In this document: positions 1 through 10,820 of the stretch, piece by piece | How the letters are laid out: every line of letters begins with the position of its first letter | Numbering within the stretch: the stretch's first letter is position 1 | Notes under the pieces: generated by a model | What the model saw: the letters and a program-made list of their open reading frames with translations, nothing else | What the model was told of the DNA's origin: nothing | The model's database searches: none | Position numbers and translations under genes: made by a program | Assembly (NCBI GenBank): GCA_033807695.1 | Contig: CM066306.1 | Span: forward strand, 1,736,001 to 1,800,000 | Direction of reading: 5' to 3' | DNA: 64,000 nt | Source of the DNA: Daedaleopsis sinensis | Lineage: Eukaryota; Basidiomycota; Agaricomycetes; Polyporales; Polyporaceae

Positions 1-1198
1 GCCCGAGTCTTCCGCTTCGCGTACCTTTTCCTGGACGAAGTCGCGCAACTCCTTCATCTTGTTCTTGTCCTTCAGGTCGCCCTGCGCGGCATCCTTGATG
101 CGCGCGAAGACCTCCTGCGTGCCCGAGCTGCCGCCAGCCAACGACGCAGCACCCGCGGCGATGAACTTGTCCGCGTTCTCGCTCAAGAGCTGCTTGACCT
201 CGGGGAACTTGTCGAGATAGGGCCCGGCCTCCTTCAACGCGCGGTCCCAAGCACCCTGGGAGGAAGACTGGGCCACTTTGCGCAGCTCCTCAGCCTTCGA
301 CTGGATCAGTCGCCTCGCCTGGTCGATGCCGTCTTGGGAAAACCCTTTGGAGAAAATCTCGGTGATCTGTCAAGGGGGCCGGTGAGTGCCCATCGACCTG
401 CAGTTTTCTGGAGCCGCTTACCTGCCGACTTGTGTCTTCATACATCTCCTTCGCCTCCGGCCCATGCGCATCGACCAGCTTCTTGAACTCGTCGTACCCG
501 CCACCGAGCTTCTCCGTCAACTGCGGGTACTTCTCACTCAGCGACCCGAACGCATCCTTGCCCGCCTTCTTCCCGAGCTCCTGCAACTCCGAACTGCGCT
601 GCTGCAGGACGGCCAGTACCTTCATCGCCATCGCCGCGTCGACGGTCTTCGCATCGCGTACGATGTCTCGCAGTTCTTCATACGTGCCCGAGACGAGATG
701 ATTCACCTCATCGCCGTGTGACTCCTGCAGCTTGTCGACGGTGTCGAACACGGCGTCGATGTGGGGCCGCGCCCCCGGGATCATGACGAGATACGACTGC
801 GCGAAGTTGCGCAGCTGGGTCACCGCTTCGTTCGGGTTCTTGGGTGCGTTTGCGGTGATCGCGTCCTTGGTCTGCTGGTAGTACGTGGACACGGTGCGAG
901 AAGCGTCGACCGCCTTCTTCGCCCCGGACAGGTGGTAGTACGCATATCCTGTATGCATACCTCAGATATTGACACGCGTATACTGACACGATGACAGACA
1001 CATACCTCCGAGCAGGACCACTGCTCCGCCGCCGACTCCTGCTACGACGTGCGAGGCTCCATACGACGGCGGAGGCGTTCCGACTGAAGACGTCGCGGTG
1101 GACTGGGACCTCTGGAATGTCCGCCGTCCTGCTACACGACGAGCAGATAGATGAACGCTCTTGGGCGCGGTGCGAAATGCTGATGATGCCGCGTACAT
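1..1198 (-). CDS. Mitochondrial-type helical protein of unknown function (partial, runs off left edge)
   Basis: Three exons are visible: 1198-1006, 948-422 and 366 to the window edge, with introns 1005-949 (57 bp) and 421-367 (55 bp), both GT-AG and keeping frame. The start at 1198 is the first ATG of the open frame. The first 50 residues are rich in Arg, Ser and Ala with no acidic residue (MYAASSAFRTAPKSVHLSAR...), as in a mitochondrial presequence, followed by a Gly/Val-rich membrane segment (about residues 52-68) that spans the first splice junction. The rest is a run of amphipathic, charged helices with repeated KAEELRKVA-like and YEELRDIV-like heptads, suggesting coiled coil or apolipoprotein-like helices. 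I recognise no domain or catalytic motif. Inference: an inner-membrane anchored mitochondrial protein. It is divergent from SNU23, sharing the 1199-1881 spacer. The C-terminus is outside the window. Confidence 0.7.
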
Positions 1199-1881
1199 GG
1201 TGGTGGCTTTGGCGATGGTAGGGTGAGTACGTTCGGGAGTGGGATGTCAAGTGGGAGCCATGGGCAGTGGTGTGCTCGCTATATATGCGGGCGGACGCGT
1301 CGGGCTGGAGCGTGCTGTGACAGTCGGAGGCTCTTGGTCGTGTCGGTGACGACACAGGCCATGAACCCCAGTGACGTCACGAACGCGTCCAGTCGTCATG
1401 CGCGTCTGGTGTGCCCCAGAGTCCATCGCAGGCGTGTCAGCAGAGACTAGTATCAGTAGCACTGTTAGAAGACTAGTTAGACGTTCAACTCAACACGCGG
1501 CTTGCAGTAGATCTCAAGCAAACAGTACTTATCCACTTACGGAAGTTTGCATTCTGGCAAGCTCAGAGTCTGCTTCTGGCGCCCCTTCAACCACAAAGTG
1601 CAGTATAATCGTATGTCTAGCCTCAGCCAACAGACACACGCTCCGCTCGTGTGCAGGAGGAAAACATCGAAGGAAAGCGTAGGCGTTGAGTGAGTGTCCA
1701 TAACAGGCAAGTGAGTTGAAGCCAATAGCTTCTGATCCTAACAGGCGCAAACAACGCGCTGCCACCAAGCTCATCAGGCGCCTGCGCGGCTCTATGTACC
1801 ATTCCCTTGCACATCCGCATCCACCTATAACAGCCGTGTCATACACCTGCTCAAACCCTACCCTCAGCATCGAGGCTACAC
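1199..1881. promoter_or_regulatory. Divergent intergenic/promoter region
   Basis: No gene is seen. It must hold both promoters for the leftward mitochondrial-type gene and the rightward SNU23. The open frames here overlap one another on both strands, have no splice logic and no recognisable protein character. No convincing TATA box was found. Confidence 0.5.
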
Positions 1882-2684
1882 ATGTCTGGAAAACCAGGAG
1901 CCTACGGCGCCCGCGCCGGCGATACCGACTTCCGCAAGAAATGGGACAAGGAGGAGTACGCAGAGAAAGCGCGGCAGCGCGACCAGGAGGAGAAGGAGCG
2001 CATGCAGGAGAACGAGGAGCGGTTGAAGCAGGGTGCGTCTCGTCCCTTCTACTAACCCCACACCTCGCACTCAAGTCGCGTGCTCCAGGCAAGAAGCCGC
2101 GCAAGACGCGCAAGGACGACCTGCCGAAGCCGACGGAGCTCATGAAGCAGCGCGAGGGCCCGCTCGAGCTCGACAAGAACCTCGGGAAGACGATGGTCGT
2201 GCAGAGCGCGGGGAACCGCGGGCCCGGCGTGCCCGGCTTCTACTGCGAGGCGTGCAACAGGACGTACAAGGACAGCGCGGGCTACCTCGACCATATCAAC
2301 GGCCGTGCACGTGCGTCTCTCTCTCTTCCTGCCTTTGTGCCGTGCTGACGGTGGTGGTCGACGGGCACAGATCTAAGAGCGCTCGGCCAGACGACCAAGA
2401 TCGCACGCTCGACGGTCGAGCAGGTGCGCGCGCGCATAGCGTACCTGCGCGAGAAGACGCGCGAGGCGTCGAGCGCGAAGGAGTTCGACTTTGAGCAGCG
2501 GCTGGCGGAGGTGCGCGAACGCGAGGCCAAGCTGCGGGAGGAGAAGAAAGAGGCGAAGAAGGCGCTGCGCGAACGCGCACGCGTCGAGCTCGCGAAAGAC
2601 ACCGCCGCGGCTCCCGAATCGAAACAGGACAACGACATGATGTCGATGATGGGGTTTGCTGGGTTCGGGACGACGAAGAAATAA
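1882..2684 (+). CDS. SNU23: U4/U6.U5 tri-snRNP zinc-finger protein Snu23 (ZMAT2)
   Basis: Three exons, 1882-2032, 2089-2310 and 2371-2684, give 228 residues; introns are 56 and 60 bp, the first with a perfect ACTAAC branch site. The N-terminus (Tyr-Gly-Ala-Arg...DTDFRKKWD) and the KPRKTRKDDLPKPTELMKQR stretch match the ZMAT2/Snu23 family. A single C2H2 zinc finger, FYCEACNRTYKDSAGYLDHI, has C-x2-C and H-x5-H spacing, the last His being made across intron 2 (NGRAH). After it come the RSTVEQVRARI helix and a Lys/Glu-rich coiled coil, then a short FAGFG tail. Snu23 is a nuclear component of the tri-snRNP that acts at spliceosome activation near the U6 ACAGAGA helix. Length fits the family (about 200-230 aa). 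The downstream IleRS gene is convergent, 172 bp away. Confidence 0.93.
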
Positions 2685-2856
2685 TACCCCTGCCCTGTAG
2701 ACACACATCTTTCGTGCCTGCCACTACTGGTACGTTTTACACGCTGGAGGACTTGGTTACACTTGTATTCTAGATGCACACACACTACTGTATTACACTG
2801 CTGTTTCTGCGCTTGAAGATTCGTCCCGTCTTGTCGACTGTGAGTTCGCCCCAACT

Positions 2857-5800
2857 CTACCGCCACGCCAGAGATAGCATGAACTTGACGTCCGCGATCT
2901 CCTGCTCCTCCTCGAGGAGGATCTTGCGGCCCTCCCCACGCTCACCCACGTCCCTCGGGACGCTCCTGACCGTCTTCTCGATAGTCTCGACATACGCCTC
3001 GACCGCAGCCCGGAGGTCGTCGCCAGAGCCCTCCTCGAACGCATGGTACACATCGACGTCGTCCGTCGCCTGCAGCCCGGCGCGCTTGCGCAGCTTCTGG
3101 ACGCGGTTGATGTACTCGCGCGCGAGGTACTCCGTCTGCAGCTCGGGGTGCACGGTGATGTCGAGCCGGACGACGACCTCGTTGTCCGTGTTCGTCGCGT
3201 GCTGCGCGCCCCCGCCCGCCTGCTGCTCGGGCAGCTCGATGTACCGCTGCACGGCGAGGTCCCCGGCGACGAGCTCGATGCCGTCGACGGTGAGCTTCCC
3301 GGTCGCGACGTACTGGCGCACATCCTCGCTGGATACGGAGGGCAGCGCCTTCTTCACGCGGCCGAGGTCTTTGCGGAGCTTGCGCCCGAGGACGGCCCAG
3401 TCGGCGACTGCGCGGTACTTGACACCTGCGGCGGCCTCGTCGGAGGTGAAGACGATGTCGCGGACGTTGAGCTCGGACTGGACGTAGCGCTGGAGCTCCT
3501 TGACGTCCTCGAGGTACTGCTCGTCGGCGTGGAAGACGAGGAGCTCCTGGAGAGGAGTCTGTGGCCGATGAATCAGTGGGTGTTCGACGGCATAGCAGGA
3601 AGTAACCTACCTTCAAGGAGATGCTGTGCTTCTCGCGGACATTGCGCGTGAGCTCGATGACGGTCTGCATGCGCTTGACCTTCCTCTCGATGTCCTCGTC
3701 GAAGTACTCCTCCTTGACGTCCGGGAAGGGGAGGAAGTGAATGGAGCGCACATCGCCCGCATTCGGGTCCTCGGGGATGAAGGACCGAAGACCCTGATAG
3801 ATGTTCTCAGTGAGGAAAGGGGTGTATGAAGACTGTGTATAACCGTTAGCTGTGTCGTTCCTTGGACAGTCTCGGACGTACCATCGTCTGGCACAGAGTG
3901 AGCAACGTCTCAAACAGAGTGTTGAGCGCTGCCACAGTGTCCTCGACGCCGTCTTCTCCCTTAAGTCGTCTCCGGTTGAAGCGGATATACCAGTTTGTGA
4001 GCTCGTCGACAAGGTCAAGCAGGCGCGGGATGATGGTGTAAAGACGATACGCCGCCATCTCTTCACGCACGAGGCGGATGAGCGACTGACAGCGCGCAAG
4101 GATCCAGCGGTCCATGACGTTCTGTGATACGGGCGCGTGCGCGAGATACTCAAACTTGCGGCCGGTAGTCTTCTGCAACAGAGCTGCCTGCCCAAGGAAG
4201 AAGCGGAAGGAGTTGAGCCAGGGGAGGAGCACGCGTGATACAACCTCGCGGACACCGGCTTCTCGGAAGCGCAGGTTGTCGCCGCGCACAATGGGAGAGT
4301 TCACCAAGAACATCCTGACAGCAGGGAAATGTGAGCAACCCTACTCCGCAGTGATGGTCATCCATTTCTACCTCGTGGCATCAGCTCCGTACTGGTCAAT
4401 GATGAGGTTGGGGTCGGGATAGTTCTTCAAGCTCTTACTCATCTTCTTGCCGTCCCTACATAAAGCCTCAGCACGAGATAGTTATTCCTACAAATGGGAC
4501 TCACTCCGCCAAGACAAGACCGGTGACAATGAGGTTCTTCCATGCCGCCTTCCCGAACAGGTGCGTTCCAAGAACAAGCAGGGTGTAGAACCAGCCACGG
4601 GTTTGGTCGATACCCTCGGAGACGAAGTCGGCCGGGAAAGAACTCTCAAATAATTCCTTGTTCTCGAACGGATAGTGCTGTTGCGCGTACGGCATACTGT
4701 GGAATGAAATTGTCAGACGCTAGAACGTGTGTAGAAAGGATGAGTGAGATCACCTGCCAGACTCGAACCAACAATCGAAAACCTCTTCGACGCGCCTGAG
4801 CTGACCCTTGCCCTTCTGAGATGGGATAGTGATGTGGTCGATCTTGTCGCGGTGGATGTCAGTGATCCCCTTCACTCCTGACAATCTCTCCAGCTCCTCG
4901 ATGGACCCGACAGCAACGACCTGCGATATGATCAGTACCCTACTAAAAGCTTGGGGCACGGCACAGCTACCTCTTCGTAATCCTCGCTAACCCAAAGTGG
5001 GATAGGTGTTCCCCAGTAACGATTCCTGGATACATTCCAGTCCCGAGCGTTCGCGATCCAGTTGCCGAAACGACCGTCGCCAACGTTTTGCGGCACCCAC
5101 CGGGTCTCCTTGTTGTTCGCAACGAGCTGGTCCACAATGGGCGCAACACGAACAAACCACGCAGGGATAGCACGGTAGATGAGAGGAGTGCCCGACCTAT
5201 AGATAAACATGTTGAGCGAATATCCTGACGCGAACAGAAGGAGCTCCATACCGCCAACAGAAGGGATACTGATGGTTGATGGTAGATTGAACGATCAATC
5301 GACCTTTGTTCTTAAGGACCTTCTGAATTTCCTTATCTGCGGTCTGTTTTGCAGGAGTTGAGCTCATATCATAGAACGGAAGATCACTATGCGATGCTAT
5401 ACCTTGACATACTGCCCAACAAAGTCAACGACCTCAGAAGTGAAGCGGCCCGCGTCGTCGATGGGACATGGTGGCATGTCTTCGGGTTGCAAGATGCCGT
5501 GGGCGATAGCAATACGATGATCATCCTCACCGAAGGCTGGTGCTTGGTGGACAATACCCGTGCCATCTTCGTCGGTAACATACGTATCGGTGACTACTCG
5601 GAATGCCTTGTCCTCGAACTACGGGCGAGAGGAGAAATGAGAAGAATCACTCATCGATAAAACAAGACAACGCACACGCTCCGTGAAGTACTCAAACAGA
5701 GGGACATAACGCCAGTCCTTCATATCCGAGCCCTTGAAGGTCGCCACCTTCTTGAACTTGGCCTTCTTCGGGTCCTTGTATAAGGTACGCAGAAGCCCCT

Positions 5801-6842
5801 CGTGAAGGATGAAATTTTGATTGCGCTCCTCATCATGGATTTTGATATAGTTGAAGCTGGGATGGACACACAGTGCGAGATTGGATGGAAGTGTCCATGG
5901 CGTAGTGGTCCATGCCAAGAGAGAGGTCGTGCGGTCGTCTACAAGCGGGAATGCGACAGTCACAGCGGGGTCGTTGACGTCCTTGTACGCCAGGCCAGCC
6001 TCGAAATTTGATAGAGGAGTCGTGCAGCCAGTAGAGTATGGCATGACCTTGAGCCCACGGTACACTTGCTCCTTGTCAAAGAGTGTTTTGAAGGCCCACC
6101 AGACACTCTCCATGAACGTAGCATTGAGAGTTTTGTAATCGTTGTCGAAATCGATCCAACGACCCATGCGTTCGACGGTTGCACGCCATTCAGACGCGTA
6201 GCGCATGACGATGGCGCGGCACTCAGCATTGTACTGGTCGATTCCCATCTTCATGACGTCGTCGCGGCTAGTGATCCCAAGCTTCTTGTCAATCTCGTGC
6301 TCGACTGGAAGACCATGGGTATCCCAGCCAAAGCGACGGATGACGTGGTGCCCTGTAACATGAGCATGTCTTGTTACAATGTCCTGTAAGCATTGGATTG
6401 AGTGAGTCGATCTGACTCGAGTTCGTAGTAGGCGCACCTTGATAGTTCCAGCAAGTAGATGTCCGTAATGAGGGAGACCTGTGGCGAATGGTGGACCATC
6501 GAAAAAGGTGAACTTAGGCTTGCCCTCTGAGAGCTTCAACGATGTCTGGAAGGCGTCGATTTCTCTCCAGTAGGCAATGACCTTCTCCTCCTCTTTGGGG
6601 AAGCTGAACGGTGCAGATACTGCGTATAGCGGAGATCAGCTCCTGAAGCAAGACAAGACGGGCCTGAAACTCGCAATTGTGGGCGGTAAAAGCCATGTTG
6701 TGTAAGCGGAGGCCTTGAGCCTCGAGCTCCAGAGTCGAGAAGGTGCGTGTAAGGAAGAGAGATGGATACTGACTGAGTAAACTTGACTCGGAGGGTGCGC
6801 GACTTTGGTAGATAAGCGCCCTGCAAAGGTCGATCGGATCAT
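2857..6842 (-). CDS. ILS1: Isoleucyl-tRNA synthetase, cytosolic type
   Basis: Twelve exons give 1098 residues with frame preserved across 11 introns (48-59 bp except the first, 6769-6620, 150 bp). It charges tRNA-Ile with isoleucine. The class I signature is PHYGH (HIGH motif, in [15 protein letters not shown] context, about 6490), followed by [20 protein letters not shown], the CP1 editing domain with [11 protein letters not shown] (about 5910), the tRNA-editing SEDYEE region, WFESGSMPYAQ (split by an intron near 4750), and KMSKS (about 4430). The anticodon-binding helical bundle and long C-terminal tail end at 2857. The catalytic core resembles the yeast cytosolic enzyme, not the bacterial-type mitochondrial one. 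The only ATG in frame upstream of [10 protein letters not shown] is in a separate exon 6842-6770 encoding a basic, acid-free leader ([16 protein letters not shown]...), which looks like a targeting peptide; an in-frame TGA precedes exon 2, so this exon or an unseen one is needed. Confidence 0.95.
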
Positions 6843-7311
6843 CTCAGATCTCCGTAGCTCAATCTAATCACACTTTGCGGCCCGGAGCGCTCGTCTCGGT
6901 CCTCGACTCTCTTCGTATGATTGTCTATGGATTGTCGCAGTCGGAAGTGCACCGAGTGGACTCTAATAGTTGCATAGTGATGCATAATGTGTATAGTATA
7001 CTGATGAGCTTGAGTAGTAGTCGACTACGCTGCAGAAACTTCACATTTCCAGTCAGTGACAGAGCTGGAAATGTTTATATTGACCTGCGCACAACCGAAC
7101 GCAACCGAGCGCAAGTACAAGTTCGCTATGTAGGCAGCGATAGTACGCGTGGCCACGAATGTCACAAGTGAACACACAGTGCGTCGCCACGATGAATACT
7201 AGTACTGGTAAAGGTACATACACCTATGCCAAACCTGACTACGTGACGCATGTCAGGCGAGGAAAAAAAGCCATATGATGTGATAGAAAGCATGCAATAC
7301 ATATACATCGT
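6843..7311. other. Intergenic spacer between IleRS and RPL12 (tandem, both -)
   Basis: No coding sequence is supported. It contains the promoter of IleRS next to 6843 and the 3' region of RPL12 next to 7311. AT content is higher than in the flanking exons. Confidence 0.4.
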
Positions 7312-7991
7312 CTACTCATCTGGCACCTCGAGCTCCCCACTGTTGATCTGGTCAATGATGTCGTGCGCTGGCTGACCGTCGACCGTGCAGCCCACACTCT
7401 GCGCGGTACCAAGGATCTCCTTCGCGCCATTCGCAAGGGTCTTCGCCAGGGATTTTGACCGCATGGTGCGTGCAATATCAACGATCTCGTCGAAGGTGAT
7501 GTTGCCGGTGTGCTTGATGTTCTTCTCCTTCTTGCGGTCGCGTGGGGGCTCTGGGTATAGCCGTGTGTTAGGATGCAGGAGACTCACTCGGTCTTGAAGC
7601 ATAATCACGCACCCTTGAGAGCCTTGATAACAAGGGAGGAGGCAGAGGGAACGACGTCGACCTTGGCTTGGCGGTTTTGGATGGTGAGTTGAACGGTTAC
7701 CCGTAGACCCTTCCATGCAGAGGTAGCCTTCGCGATATCTTCACCGACCTTCTTGGGCGACTGTGTACAAAGCCAGTCAGCGACCAACTTGATATATCTC
7801 GCGCAAGAGGAGGGCGTACCAGACCAAGAGGACCAATTTTGGGGGCAAGTGCCGACGAGGCACCGACTTCACCTCCCGTGGCCCGCAGGTAGATGATCTT
7901 GATTTCGTTGGGGTCCTAGCAAACAGCGTCTTGCATGAGCGGATTGTGCAGAGATGTCCGAAAAGTCACGACATACAATCTTGGGGGCCAT
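7312..7991 (-). CDS. RPL12: 60S ribosomal protein L12 (uL11)
   Basis: Four exons, 7991-7977, 7915-7820, 7760-7613 and 7550-7312, give exactly 165 residues, the family length. The first exon encodes only MAPKI, a pattern common in fungal ribosomal genes. Family landmarks are [32 protein letters not shown] (intron between L and S), [46 protein letters not shown] and the ending [16 protein letters not shown]. uL11 binds 25S rRNA at the base of the P-stalk in the GTPase-associated centre. Introns are 61, 59 and 62 bp. It is divergent from the cyclin gene with a 333 bp shared promoter region. Confidence 0.97.
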
Positions 7992-8324
7992 GGCGAATGT
8001 TGAGGGGGAGGGAAGGAACGGCGGCGAGGATACACAGTACGACCAGATAGATCAGTCTAGTCTCGTACCGAAGCGTATAGTCCAGAATAAGGTTTGAATG
8101 CGGCTGAGGTGCTGTATAGGTGCACCGGCAGTAGCCGAGGTCTGGACGGGGCGCACCAGACGCTGCCGGGAGACTGGGAAGGCGCGCAGATGTGAGCGAT
8201 CGAGCCTCCAGATTGGACAACCGCTGTCGGGCCCCTCTTCCCCGCACTCTCCGTCTGCGTTCATCGTCGGGATCAGCGAGCTCGAGTTTTGGCAGCTAGC
8301 GGACTTGGCTCCCGCAATGGGTGG
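7992..8324. promoter_or_regulatory. Shared promoter region of RPL12 (-) and cyclin (+)
   Basis: A 333 bp divergent spacer without a supported gene. No TATA box or named ribosomal-gene element could be assigned by eye. Confidence 0.4.
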
Positions 8325-9473
8325 ATGGAATCCCAAGAGAGGGTCGAACTACCCGCTGCCTTCGAGGACGTTGATTTAGACACCCTTGTCAAGCTCATTG
8401 GTGCGTCCTCCACACTGCTCGTCATGCGCCTCGAGCAGCTCACCCCATGCTCAATAGCCGATATGATGGAACGTTTGATGGCTCACAACGACCAGATACC
8501 ACTCTCTCCGTGCGTCGACCTTGCAGGTACCGCAGGGAGGCGTTACCGATGACACTTTCCGAAAGCACAGCGAAAGTCTCACACGTTTCCACTCTCGCAC
8601 TGCGCCTGGGATCTCTGTCCTGGACTACCTGCGGCGCATAGCCCGATTTACCAAACCCGAGGTGTGTCCCCTATGCCCTTGCGCCGCGCTCTGGCACAGA
8701 CGACTCACATGCAGGCCAGCGGATATGCCTGCTGATAACCCTGCACTACATCGATCAAATATCCGTCCGGATGCCTGCATTCGTCTTGTCCTCCCTCACC
8801 TGCCATCGCTTCGTGATCTCGTCCATCGCGGTATCGAGCAAATGCCTCTGTGACGCCTTCCACAGCAACAGCGTGTACGCCAAAGTCGGCGGCATCCCTC
8901 TCGCGGAGCTCAACGTCCTAGAGCGCGAGTTCCTGCGCATGATCGACTGGAAACTGACGGTCAGCATCCTCTCTTCCCCCTCACATCCTCGCCCAATCCT
9001 GCCCGCCTCCCCGCCTGCGCGAGCTGTGTGCATCACGATTTAGGCTCACGCGCTTTTTGCTTCGCTTCGCTTCCTTTCCTTGTGGTGGCTATACCGCGCG
9101 CGCGTCTCCCATCGGCATGCAGTGCACGCGTGACGTCCTGCAGGAATACTACGTCAACCTTGTGCGGACGTTCAGCACAGGCAGTTATGTTATCTCCGAC
9201 GCGTCCTCCAGCAGCCTGTCCTCGGACAGCGATATGGACTACGAAGTCTCCCCCGTGGCATCCCCCGTTCCCATCCCCCAGCCCCTGTCGCAGCAAGCAC
9301 AAGGGGGCGGCTCCGGCACACGGCGCGAGCCCTCGACCGTTCTCATTGACACGGCCACGCTCGCCCCAGAGGCCCCACAGCCTCCCACACTCGAGCAGAA
9401 CATGGCGTTCGCGGCGCTCCAGCAGGAGCAGGAGAAGGAGCCGGGGACCGAGACGGACATGGACACATCGTAA
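8325..9473 (+). CDS. Pho80/Pcl-family cyclin
   Basis: Five exons, 8325-8400, 8458-8509, 8571-8661, 8720-8959 and 9123-9473, give 269 residues. The start is the ATG of MESQERVELP; an open frame extends upstream but without ATG. The cyclin box runs from about residue 15 to 165: VKLIADMMERLMAHND, the PESLTRFHSRTAPGISVLDYLRRIARF helix typical of Pho80-type cyclins, CLLITLHYIDQI, LTCHRFVISSIAVSSKCLCD, KVGGI and LNVLEREFLRMIDWKLT, then CTRDVLQEYYVNLV. The C-terminal 100 residues are acidic, Ser-rich and disordered. Intron 3 uses the second of two adjacent AG sites (8719). Intron 4 is long (8960-9122, 163 bp). Pho80/Pcl cyclins activate Pho85-type CDKs in phosphate and nutrient signalling; the exact partner is inferred from family only. 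Confidence 0.88.
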
Positions 9474-10033
9474 CTTCGGCTCTCACCAGCGACGGCCGCT
9501 CCCCCACCTAGCCAGCACTATTCGGAGTCGGCACGCACGATTAGATGCGGATAGCGATATTAAATAAATTAGAGCCAATACTCCTGTGTCTCGAATAGCA
9601 GCACGTAACACGACTTCGACATCGATAGCTACGTACGACGGAGGCCCACGACCGCGGGAGAGAGTGCAAGTCACGCTCACACACGCGGCACCCAAGAGAG
9701 CGGCACAGTAAAACGTTTGAACTTTGTCGATGGCAATGGCAAGTAAATAATAATGACGGGCTGCGAGGGAATGTCCGACGATCCTACTGCGATCCTACTA
9801 CGACTACTTCAGTGACTACGATCCGACCAATATTACTACGGGGTTCGAACGGCTACGCGTGCGAGTGCTGGTGCTAAACGAGCGGATGGATGGGGGAGCG
9901 GGACGCAAGAATCTGCTATGTACCGGAGACACCTGCGTACGTACGGACTATCTGCGACGAGAGCGAAAGGAGCGGCGGGCAGATGTGGACACGGCAACGA
10001 GAGTGGGTAAGTACTTGAGTGGTACCAGGATCC

Positions 10034-10061
10034 ACGACGACGACGACGACGACGACGACGA
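10034..10061. repeat. (CGA)n microsatellite
   Basis: About nine uninterrupted CGA triplets in a convergent intergenic spacer. Read in frame they would give poly-Asp or, on the other strand, poly-Val, which explains spurious open frames here. Confidence 0.95.
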
Positions 10062-10097
10062 TACATGCGCCCGGAGCCAGCCGAGACGACCCCCGCC

Positions 10098-10134
10098 TCC
10101 GAGTCCGAGTCCGAGTCCGCGTCCGCGTCCGCGT
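10098..10134. repeat. Hexanucleotide repeat (CCGAGT)n grading into (CCGCGT)n
   Basis: Three CCGAGT units pass into three CCGCGT units and then a TATGTG tract. One base change inside the array has been amplified, a sign of stepwise slippage. Confidence 0.9.
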
Positions 10135-10461
10135 ATGTGTATGTATGCACAGCACTACGTCCACCCAATGTATTCACGGCGACACGACAGACGACAGGGA
10201 TATCGTACAGGCAGGTGTGACATCGCATCGCATTGGCGGCTCGGATACGCTACGGTACGCGGTGGCGGGCGTCGTCTAAGCGGGGAGGGGAGGCGTGAAG
10301 GGCAACAGTCCGTGCGCGGGTCCCGCGCGACACATGTCACGCGAGGCCGCAGCGGGGAGAGAAGGGAGAAGGGGAGGGGAGGGGGGAGGGGGTTCAATTA
10401 CGGCAAGGCGGGAACAGTACACGTGTGCGGGCAAGGGCAAAGTTGGTTGGTGTGTGGTTGG

Positions 10462-10495
10462 TTGGACTTGGACTTGGACTTGGACTTGGGACTTG
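10462..10495. repeat. (TTGGAC)n hexanucleotide repeat
   Basis: Four perfect TTGGAC units and a fifth imperfect one, preceded by a TTGG/GGTTG-rich stretch from about 10443. Confidence 0.9.
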
Positions 10496-10820
10496 GCTGA
10501 TGAGCGGGGCAATATTGAATACTGAATACGACGACGACGATGGGGTGGTGCAGAAAGCAGAAGAGAACAAGAGAAGGATGCGGATGCCGAGCGAACGTGC
10601 TGAGTGGGTCAAGAAGGAGGGACGATCTCGTTTTTCCGTCCGCGGGCGTGCCCGCGCGGCGATACCATTACAACCCGGGGCACGGCGCACGAGCCGCGCC
10701 GCCGCCCGGGCGATTCAGCTCAACCAGCATGTACAGACGAGCCGCGACGAACTGACGAACTGACCGCCCCCGCCCAGTGCCCAGTGCCCAGCGTCCGGAG
10801 CGCAAGCAGCGCGCTGACGT

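Larger units (their letters stand above)
9474..10820. other. Convergent intergenic region with microsatellites
   Basis: This 1.35 kb lies between the 3' ends of the cyclin (+) and the protein kinase (-). It contains at least three separate simple repeats (listed separately) and strong G/A strand asymmetry around 10270-10400. Long open frames on both strands are products of the repeats and GC-rich composition. No gene is supported. Confidence 0.6.

Noticed and set aside
2942..4291. 449-codon alternative frame inside IleRS
   Set aside because: It is a shadow frame crossing introns; the IleRS anticodon-binding and C-terminal domains are in the spliced frame.
9840..9860. tRNA T-arm-like GGTTCGAAC
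   Set aside because: No matching acceptor stem, D arm or anticodon arm can be drawn around it.
9859..10500. 213-codon frame across the microsatellite spacer
   Set aside because: Its residues are runs from CGA, CCGAGT and TTGGAC repeats (poly-Asp, PSPSPSPRPRPR, DLDLDLDLGLG); no start context or introns.
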